Shown: in pieces, positions 49,244 to 56,900 of the stretch | Layout: each line of letters starts with the position of its first letter | Numbering within the stretch: the first letter of the stretch is position 1 | NCBI RefSeq assembly: GCF_013116825.1 | Contig: NZ_JABFNS010000016.1 | Span: 1-64,000, forward strand | Length of the DNA stretch: 64,000 nt | Source of the DNA: Myxococcus xanthus | GTDB lineage: Bacteria; Myxococcota; Myxococcia; Myxococcales; Myxococcaceae | Reading direction: 5' to 3' | Translations under genes and position numbers: made by a program | The notes under the pieces: generated by a model | The model's input: the letters and a program-made list of their open reading frames with translations, nothing else | What the model was told of the DNA's origin: nothing | The model's database searches: none

Positions 49244-50284
49244 ATGAGCCAGCAACCTCGAGCCTCGCACGCGCCTCCGCCCGCCGCTCTGCAGATGACG
49301 CAAATGGTCTATGGCTTCTGGGTTTCCCGAAGCCTTCAAATCATGGCGGAGCTCGAGCTCGCGGATACCATCGGTGATGCGCCCAAGACGGTCGAGGAGC
49401 TCGCCGAGGCGAGTGGGACTCATGCGCCCACGCTGCGCCGGCTGTTGCGGTTGCTCAGCGGCCTGGGTGTGCTCGTGAAGGATGAGTCCACGCAGCGCTG
49501 GGCCCTCACGGAGCTGGGCGGAATGCTCCGCAAGGACAACCCCGGATCCGTGTATGGCTCGCTCCGGGCGCATGGACACATCCTGTCGTGGCAGGCGTGG
49601 GGAGACCTGGCCACCGCCTTGAAGACGGGCAAGCCCACGGTCGAGAAGTTCATGGGCGACACGTTCTTCAACTACATGACGACGCATCCCGACGTCGCCG
49701 CCATCTTCAATGGCAGCATGGCCGCGTACCAGACGCTGAACGCGCCCGCCGTGGTGAACGGATATGACTTCTCCTCCGCGCGCAGCATTGTCGACGTGGG
49801 CGGCGGTACGGGCATGCTGCTGACGCACATCCTCAAGGCCAACCCCGGCGTCCGCGGCACCGTCTTCGAAATGCCACACGTGGCGGAGGAAGCCCGCGAG
49901 CGAATCGCCGAGCAGGGGCTGTCGCCGCGGTGTGACGTCGTCGCTGGTGACTTCTTCGAGCGCATCGTTCCCGAAGGCAAGGACGTCTACATCCTGTCGC
50001 AGATCCTCCATGACTGGGATGACGAGCAGAGCCTGCGCATCCTCAAGGGCATCCGCGCGGCGATGCGTCCCGACTCGCGGTTGCTCATCGTGGAGACGGT
50101 GCTGCCCGGCGACAACGTGCCCCACTTCGGCAACCTCTACGACCTGGCCATGCTCGTGCTCGTGGGCGGCCGGGAGCGCACGGGGCCGGAGTACACGGCG
50201 CTCTTGGAGAAGGCGGGGCTGAGGCTGTCCAACGTCTTCCCGACGACGATGCCGCCCAGCGTCGTCGAAGCCGTGGTGGCCTGA
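49244..50284 (+). CDS. SAM-dependent O-methyltransferase (plant/polyketide type)
   Basis: 346 residues with an N-terminal dimerisation/winged-helix domain (LADTIGDAPKTVEELAEASG, TLRRLLRLLSGLGVL) and a C-terminal Rossmann SAM domain: IVDVGGGTGMLLTHIL near residue 184 and the catalytic His in LHDWDDE near 256. Such enzymes methylate hydroxyl groups on aromatic natural products or act like CrtF. No biosynthetic cluster is adjacent. GGAG lies upstream of the ATG. Confidence 0.88.
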   Translation: MSQQPRASHAPPPAALQMTQMVYGFWVSRSLQIMAELELADTIGDAPKTVEELAEASGTHAPTLRRLLRLLSGLGVLVKDESTQRWALTELGGMLRKDNPGSVYGSLRAHGHILSWQAWGDLATALKTGKPTVEKFMGDTFFNYMTTHPDVAAIFNGSMAAYQTLNAPAVVNGYDFSSARSIVDVGGGTGMLLTHILKANPGVRGTVFEMPHVAEEARERIAEQGLSPRCDVVAGDFFERIVPEGKDVYILSQILHDWDDEQSLRILKGIRAAMRPDSRLLIVETVLPGDNVPHFGNLYDLAMLVLVGGRERTGPEYTALLEKAGLRLSNVFPTTMPPSVVEAVVA

Positions 50285-50302
50285 GCCACCCATGGTCGCC
50301 GT

Positions 50303-50332
50303 GAGGCGGGGGCTCAGTGGCCTGCCCGCCTC
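50303..50332 (+). terminator. Hairpin after the O-methyltransferase gene
   Basis: GAGGCGGG (50303-50310) pairs with CCCGCCTC (50325-50332) over a 14-base loop. No T-run follows. Confidence 0.5.
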
Positions 50333-50626
50333 CGCGGTGTCTCCGGCGCGCTGGGGCCGTGCTCTCGCGCTGGAGCCGCTTGAACTGCGTCTCGGGCCGG
50401 GCTGCTGGCCGGGGACGGGACTGCCGGGCTGGTTCCGCGTGAGGGGCATGCGCCTTGCGTCAGGGGAATCCCGCCCACCCCATGTGCGCCGTCCTCCTGT
50501 CGTGCTCAGGGTGGGGCCGCGCGGCAACGCAGGTGCCGCCTGGCCGCCCCCCCAGGGATGGGGCAGAAAAGCGCAAGGCGCGTTTTCGACGGGAATGACA
50601 TTCGATTAGAGTGGTGCGCAAGCCGT
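50333..50626. other. Intergenic region before the flotillin operon
   Basis: About 290 bases with no gene I can support. It must carry the promoter of the OB-fold/flotillin/ATPase set. No clear promoter hexamers were found. The sequence is very GC-rich up to ~50570 and drops in GC just before the start codon. Confidence 0.4.
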
Positions 50627-51502
50627 ATGAGCGCCTTTCTCGACACCATTCTGGCCTTCCCGACCGCCATCTTCACCATCGTCCTCGGCGTGGTGATGAC
50701 CTACTGGCTGTTCGTCATCGCGGGCGCGGTCGGCATCGACCTGTTCGATGGGGACATCACGCTGGAGTCGGGCGGCAAGGCGCTGAGCGGGGCCATCGAG
50801 GGTGGGGGCAAGGCGCTGAGCGGCGCCATCGAGGGCGGTGGCAAGGCATTGGGTGGGGCCATCGAGGGTGGTGGCAAGGCATTGAGCGGGGCCATCGAGG
50901 GTGGTGGCAAGGCATTGGGCGGCGCGAAGGCGCTGGGCGCCCATGACTCGGATTTCGACGTCGACGGTGGCGGAGTCCTGGCGGCCATGGGCTTCGCGGG
51001 CATCCCCATCACCGTGTCCGTGAGCTTCGTGGTGTTCATCGCCTGGCTCCTGTCGGTGGTGAGCGCGCAGCCGCTGCACGAGGCGCTGGGCGGGATGATG
51101 CCGTCGTGGCTGCTGAGCAGCGGGCTGGGGCTGGCGTGCTTCGCGGCGGGGACGGTGACGGCGGGCTTCGCGGTCCGGCCCCTGCGGCCGGTGTTCGTGA
51201 CCAGGCGCGCCCCGGGGCGCGACGCGCTGATGGGCCGCGTGTGCACCATCTCCAGCGGCAGCGTGACGGCCAAGACGGGCCACGCGACCTTCGAGGACGG
51301 CGGCGCGGGCGTCATCCTCAACGTCGTCTGCGCGAAGCCCAATGAACTCAAGCGAGGCCAGCCGGCGCTGATCCTCGCCTACGACGCCGAACGGCGCGTC
51401 TACGAAGTGGAGCCGGTCGACTGGCTGCTGCCGGAGGAGATGGAGCAGCTCCAGGATCCGGCCCGCGCAGCGGCGTTGGCTCGCGTGAAGGCACGAGGCT
51501 GA
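50627..51502 (+). CDS. YqiJ/NfeD-like membrane protein with OB-fold and Gly-rich repeat
   Basis: 291 residues. Membrane segments lie at ~8-36, ~125-147 and ~165-182, and the C-terminal ~90 residues form an OB-fold-like domain (LMGRVCTISSGSVTAKTGHATF and onwards). After the first helix, residues 49-100 are nearly five copies of an 11-residue repeat, GGKALSGAIEG. In E. coli, YqiJ precedes the flotillin YqiK; here too the flotillin follows. It probably sits in the membrane with the flotillin. The frame opens at 50558 but the ATG at 50627 starts the hydrophobic helix. The repeat makes it longer than YqiJ (~209). Confidence 0.75.
   Translation: MSAFLDTILAFPTAIFTIVLGVVMTYWLFVIAGAVGIDLFDGDITLESGGKALSGAIEGGGKALSGAIEGGGKALGGAIEGGGKALSGAIEGGGKALGGAKALGAHDSDFDVDGGGVLAAMGFAGIPITVSVSFVVFIAWLLSVVSAQPLHEALGGMMPSWLLSSGLGLACFAAGTVTAGFAVRPLRPVFVTRRAPGRDALMGRVCTISSGSVTAKTGHATFEDGGAGVILNVVCAKPNELKRGQPALILAYDAERRVYEVEPVDWLLPEEMEQLQDPARAAALARVKARG
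50771..50926 (+). repeat. 33-bp in-frame tandem repeat
   Basis: Just under five copies of a 33-bp unit encode GGKALSGAIEG with Ser/Gly variation at one position. Copies differ at several third positions and at the Ser/Gly codon, so the array is not brand new. It may vary in length between strains. Confidence 0.85.
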
Positions 51503-51509
51503 GTCTCAC

Positions 51510-51532
51510 CGGTCGCGCCGAGGGGGCGACCG
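51510..51532 (+). terminator. Hairpin between the OB-fold gene and the flotillin gene
   Basis: CGGTCGC (51510-51516) pairs with GCGACCG (51526-51532). A second stem, CGCCGGAG (51543-51550) with CTCCGGCG (51567-51574), follows. Neither has a T-run; they may be processing or attenuation sites within the operon. Confidence 0.45.
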
Positions 51533-51616
51533 TCACATTCGACGCCGGAGGGCTTTTGCGGGGGATCTCCGGCGCCTGATACAAGGCCCGCTGTCATCAT
51601 CAATCAGGAAATGGCC

Positions 51617-53779
51617 ATGGACCCCATTACCGCGGTCGCTGCCGGCATCGGTGGCATCATCCTTCTCGGAGGCATCCTCCTCACCATCGTCCGGCTCTAC
51701 CGGCAGGTGGACCAGGGCAAGGTGCTCATCGTCAACACGCTGAAGAACGAGCCGGTCGTCACCTTCACCGGCGCGGTGGTGTTCCCCATCATCAACCGGG
51801 CCGAGGTGATGGACATCTCCTTGAAGACGGTGGAAATCGACCGCCGTGGCAAGGAAGGCCTCATCTGCAGGGACAACATCCGGGGTGACATCAAGGTCAC
51901 CTTCTTCGTCCGCGTGAACAAGACGCGCGAGGACGTACTGAAGGTGGCGCAGACCATTGGCTGCGCGCGGGCCTCCGACCAGGAGACGCTGGAGAACCTC
52001 TTCGAGGCCAAGTTCTCCGAGGCCCTCAAGACGGTGGGCAAGAGCTTCGACTTCGAGGAGCTCTACACCAAGCGCGAGGAGATCAAGGACCAGGTCGTCA
52101 ACGTCATCGGCCGTGACCTCAGCGGGTACATGCTGGAGGACTGCGCCATCGACTTCCTGGAGCAGACCCCGGTCGAGATGCTGGACAAGGACAACATCCT
52201 CGACGCGCAGGGCATCCGGAAGATCACCGAGCTGACGACGAAGCAGAACGTCTTCACCAACGAGCTGCGCCAGGACGAGCGCATGGCCGTCACCAAGCGC
52301 AACGTCGAGGCGGATGAGGCCATCTTCGCCCTCGAGCGTCAGCGTGAAGAGGCCGCCGCGAAGCAGAAGCGCGAGATCGACAGCATCCAGGCCCGCGAGA
52401 CGGCCGAGGCCGAGCGCGTGAAGCAGGAGGAGTACGCCAAGGCTCAGCTGGCGCGCATCAAGGCCGAGGAAGAAATCAACATCAACGAGCAGAACAAGGC
52501 CCGGCAGATCGAGGTCGCGCAGAAGAACCGCGAGCGCGTCGTGGGCGTGGAGACCGAGCGCGTGGAGAAGGACCGCGCCCTGGAAGCCATCAACCGCGAG
52601 CGTGAGACGGAGCTGCAGCGCATCGCCAAGGAGAAGGCGCTCGAAGGCGAGAAGAAGCTCATCGCCGACGTGGTGCGCGCCCGCATCGCCGTGGAGAAGA
52701 CGGTGGCGGAGGAGGAGGAGCGCATCAAGGACCTGCGCGTGAAGGCCGAGGCCACCCGCCGCAAGGACGCGCTGCTCATCACCGCCGAGGCGCAGGCGCA
52801 GGAGAAGCTGGTCAAGGACATCAAGGCGGCCGAGGCCTCCAACGAGGTGGCCAAGTTCACCGCCAAGGAGAAGCTGACGCTGGCCGAGGCCGAGCTGGAG
52901 GCCGCTGACAAGACGGCGAAGGCGAAGGTCCGTCTGGCCGAGGGCGTCCAGGCCGAGGCCGCCGCCGAGGGGCTGGCCGAGGTCCGTGTGAAGGAGGCCG
53001 ACGCGCAGGCGCAGGAGAAGCTCGGCATGGTCAACGTCCGCGTGAAGGAGGCCGAGGCGGGCGCCATCGAGAAGCAGGGCCACGCGGAGGCGAACATCGT
53101 CCGCGAGAAGCTGCTGGCGGAGGCCGCGGGTGCGCAGGAGAAGGGCCTGGCTCAGGCGCGCGTGCTGGAGGCGGAAGCCAGCGCCATCCAGAAGCGCGGC
53201 GAGGCGGAGGCCATTGCCACGCGTGAGAAGCAGCTGGCCGAGGCCGCTGCCATCCAGGAGAAGCTGCTGGCCGAGGCCCGCGGTCTGGCGGAGAAGGCCG
53301 CGTCCATGAAGCTGATGGACGGCGTCGGCCGCGAGCACGAGGAGTTCCGCCTCAAGCTCAACAAGGAGCGCGACGTGGAGCTGGAGGCCATCCGCGCGAA
53401 GAAGGACATCGCGCACGCGCAGGCCGAGGTGCTGGCCAAGGCGTTCGCCAACGCGAAGTTCAACATCGTCGGTGGCGACGGCCAGTTCTTCGAGCGCTTC
53501 GTCAAGGCGGTGTCGTTCGGCACCGCGGTGGACGGCGCGCTGGACCACGGCGAGGCGCTGAAGACGGCGCTGGGCGGCTACCTCAACGGCGAGAAGGACC
53601 TGCCGGCCGACCTGAAGGAGATTCTCTCCAAGCCGGGCCTGAGCAACGACGCGCAGAACCTGGCCGTGGCCGCGCTGCTGCACAAGATGGCGGCCAGCCC
53701 CGTGGCCGCGACCTCCGCCGGCCTCAAGGCGCTGGTGGAAGACGTGGCGCGTCCGGGCACGGTCGACAAGCAGGGCTGA
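51617..53779 (+). CDS. Extended flotillin (SPFH protein)
   Basis: 720 residues, longer than usual flotillins (~450-550). An N-terminal membrane helix (~7-25) is followed by the SPFH/band-7 domain (~30-190; VDQGKVLIVNTLKNEPVVTF, IDRRGKEGLICRDNI), then a very long Ala/Glu/Lys-rich coiled coil (~200-590) with repeating AEAxAxxEKxxAEA heptads and a C-terminal globular region. AGGAA lies seven bases before the ATG at 51617 and too close to the ATG at 51611, so I use the second. It should oligomerise in the membrane. The next gene's ATPase is its likely partner. Confidence 0.88.
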   Translation: MDPITAVAAGIGGIILLGGILLTIVRLYRQVDQGKVLIVNTLKNEPVVTFTGAVVFPIINRAEVMDISLKTVEIDRRGKEGLICRDNIRGDIKVTFFVRVNKTREDVLKVAQTIGCARASDQETLENLFEAKFSEALKTVGKSFDFEELYTKREEIKDQVVNVIGRDLSGYMLEDCAIDFLEQTPVEMLDKDNILDAQGIRKITELTTKQNVFTNELRQDERMAVTKRNVEADEAIFALERQREEAAAKQKREIDSIQARETAEAERVKQEEYAKAQLARIKAEEEININEQNKARQIEVAQKNRERVVGVETERVEKDRALEAINRERETELQRIAKEKALEGEKKLIADVVRARIAVEKTVAEEEERIKDLRVKAEATRRKDALLITAEAQAQEKLVKDIKAAEASNEVAKFTAKEKLTLAEAELEAADKTAKAKVRLAEGVQAEAAAEGLAEVRVKEADAQAQEKLGMVNVRVKEAEAGAIEKQGHAEANIVREKLLAEAAGAQEKGLAQARVLEAEASAIQKRGEAEAIATREKQLAEAAAIQEKLLAEARGLAEKAASMKLMDGVGREHEEFRLKLNKERDVELEAIRAKKDIAHAQAEVLAKAFANAKFNIVGGDGQFFERFVKAVSFGTAVDGALDHGEALKTALGGYLNGEKDLPADLKEILSKPGLSNDAQNLAVAALLHKMAASPVAATSAGLKALVEDVARPGTVDKQG

Positions 53780-53791
53780 CAGTCCCAATGG

Positions 53792-53819
53792 GCCACCGCC
53801 GTGAGCAGGCGGCGGTGGC
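53792..53819 (+). terminator. Hairpin between flotillin and ATPase genes
   Basis: A 10-bp perfect stem, GCCACCGCCG (53792-53801) with CGGCGGTGGC (53810-53819), has an 8-base loop and no T-run. It could partly stop transcription and lower ATPase levels relative to flotillin. Confidence 0.5.
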
Positions 53820-53921
53820 ACGGCCGTAAGACGATCCTCACTCGGGCCTCCCCTCCGGGGTGGCGCCCCTCCGCTCGGGAGGGTGCGGGGGTGGGGGTCT
53901 TCGCATTTCCGGTGAACACTC

Positions 53922-56900
53922 ATGGCAACTGACGGTGGCAAGGGCGCGGCGCCCGCGGGCGAGGCGGCGCTGGAAGGCGGCAGCTACGAGGTCATCCGTT
54001 CGCGGCTCCTGTCGCAGGCGGATGTGCTGGGCGCGAAGGCGACGGACCTCAACGGGCGGCGCAAGGCGCTCTTCGGTGGGACCGAGCTGACCGTCATCGG
54101 CAACGAGCGGGTGCGCACCGAGCACAACTGTGTCCCGTGCGACATCGCCAGCGTCGGCAAGTACCTGCTCTTCGGCTACAACGTCTTCATCGGTCTGAAG
54201 CGGGAGACGTCGGTGTCCGACGTGTTCTCCCTGCACAAGTTCGAGAAGACGGCCGACGGGTACGACTTCTCCGCGGTGCCCAGCTCCGAGGCCGGCGGGT
54301 TCCTGGCGGACCCGCGCTTCGTGAAGGACTTCGGCGAGCTCTACAAGTACTACAAGGACGCGAAGCTCCTTCAGATTCGCAAGCTGGACTCGCGCCTGCT
54401 GGCCGTCTTCCAGACGGGCCAGTCGCTGCGCGACATCAAGGTCTTCCGCTTCAGCCTGGACCTGGAGGGCCGCGCCACCTACCTGGACAACCAGGGCGAG
54501 CGCGACCACGTCTTCCCGCCGTCGCACGACTTCGAGTGGACGGTGGCCACGCGGGACAACTACGTCACCGGCCAGCACCCGCACGTCAACGTGCTGGACC
54601 AGGTGTTCGTGGAGACGGTGAAGGGCGACCTCACCATCAAGGTGGAGGACAACACCTCCACCGGCATGGGTATCTACAACGAGCCCGTGGACGACCCGGA
54701 CCAGTCGCTGGACGACGCCGAGTTCGCCTGGGCCCAGGTGGGCACGCTCATCCTGCTGCGGGTGCTGCCGTTCCGGGAGAAGGCGCACCGCTACCTCGTC
54801 TTCAACTCGCGCACGCAGCACGTGGTGCGCATCGACGCCATGGGGCAGGCGTGCGTGCGGCTGCCGGAGGACCAGGGCATCGTCTTCCCGGGCGGCTATT
54901 ACCTCCAGACGGGGGACTTCAAGGTCTTCGACGGCGCCGCGGCGTCGGAAGGCATGGAGTTCAAGCGCGCCATCCGCTCGCCCAACGGCGAGGACGTGCT
55001 CTACATCTTCCACCGGCGGACGGACGGCTGCTACGTCCTCTTCCCGTACAACCTGGTGCGCAAGGAGGTGCAGAACCCCCTGGTCGCGCACGGCATGAGC
55101 CTGTTCTCCGACGGGCAGCTCGTCATCTTCCGCTCCGCGTCGGATGAGCCCACGCGCGTCCACCCGATGCAGGTGTGGCAGACCCCGTTCGTATCCGCGG
55201 AGCACGCGGCGGGGACGCCGCCAGCCCCGGGCTACCTGGGCAAGGTGGGCAACGCGGAGCTGGTGCGCGGCATCTCCGACGCGCTGACGATTCAGCGGAT
55301 CGCGAAGTCGGAGAAGCCCACCCGGCGCACGTATGAGGACCTGGTGTCCTCGGCCACCCGCGCGCTGGACGCGTACTACTGGCTGGGCCATGAGGAGACG
55401 GGCCTCCAGGAACCGGTGGAGACCCTGCGGCGCACCGCCGAGCTCATCATCGATGAGTTCGAGAAGGTGGTCGCGATGCAGAAGCGCGCCACCGAGGCGC
55501 TGGCGGCCGCGGAGGTGGAGCAGGAGACGCTCCTGCTGCGTGTCCAGCCAGAGAACCTCACGCACGCGGAAGCCTTCATGCAGGCGCTGGCGGACCTGCG
55601 CAAGCAGCGCGGGCACCTGATTACGTTGAAGGACATCCGTTACATGGACCTGGGACGCGTGGACGTCCTGGAGACAGCGGTGGTGGAGGCGTCCGACCGG
55701 GTCAGCACGGCCTGCGTGGAGTTCCTCCAGACGGGCGAGGCGCTGGCGCCGCTGGCCTCGCGCCTGGACGAGCTGTTGGCGCAGCTGGAGCCGGTGCAGA
55801 CGTCCGTGGAGCTGGCGCCCCTGGGCGAGGACGTGGAGCGGACGGCCCACGGCCTGGAGGTCCTGGGCGAGGTCGTTGGTGGTCTCCAGGTCGGTGACCC
55901 GCTGGCCCGTGCGCGCATCCTGGAGGGCATCTCCGAGCTGTTCAGCCGCCTCAACCGCGTGCGCGCCAGCCTCGCGGCCAAGCGCAAGGAGCTGTCCGGC
56001 CGGGAGAAGCGCGCGGAGTTCGGCGCGCAGTTCAAGCTGCTGGGGCAGAGCATCGAAAGCTCGCTGTCGCAGGCGGACAGTCCGGAGCGCTGCGACGAGG
56101 CGATGTCCCGCCTCACCGTTCAGTTGGAGGAGCTGGAGGGCCGCTTCGGCGAGTTCGATGAGTTCCTGGGGCAGATCACCCAGAAGCGCGAGGAGCTGCT
56201 GGAGGCTTTTGGCGCGCGCAAGCAGTCATTGTTGGACGAGCGGCAGCGCCGCGCGCAGAGCCTCTTCGGGGCCGCGGAGCGCATCCTCCAGGGCGTGCAG
56301 CGCCGGGCCAAGTCCTTCAAGACGGATGACGAGCTCAACGGCTACTACGCCTCCGACGCGATGATCCTCAAGCTGCGCCAGCTGGCCGACCAGCTGATGG
56401 AGCTTCAGGACAGCGTCCGCGCGGACGAGGTGATGTCGCGCGTGAAGTCCGCCAAGCAGGACGCGCTGCGCGCCCTCCGGGACCGGCAGGACCTGTTCGC
56501 GGATGGCGACAACGTCATCAAGCTGGGGACGTACCGTTTCAACGTCAACACGCAGCCGCTGGACCTGACGCTGCTCCCGCGCGACGGCGAGCTGTACCTC
56601 CAGCTCACCGGCACGGACTACGCGCAGAAGGTGGAGGACGCGGAGCTGCTGAAGTACCGCGACCTCTGGGATCAGCACCTGGTCTCCGAGTCGCCGGCCG
56701 TCTACCGCTCCGAGTACCTCGCGGGCTGCCTCCTGGCGGATGCGGAGGATGGCAAGCGTGGCCAGTCGCTGGCTGCGCTGCACGAGGCGCTCATCAGCGG
56801 CACGCTGCTGGAGAAGGTGCGCGCGTACGCGGCCGACCGCTTCGACGAGGGCTACGAGCGCGGCGTCCATGATGCGGACGCGGTCTCCATCCTGGAGAAG

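Noticed and set aside
50771-50926. Short tandem repeats as a CRISPR-like or intergenic element
   Set aside because: They are in frame within a coding sequence, have no spacers and encode a protein repeat.
51533-53941. 802-codon minus-strand frame opposite the flotillin gene
   Set aside because: Its Leu/His/Asp-rich repeats mirror the Glu/Ala/Lys heptads of the flotillin coiled coil.
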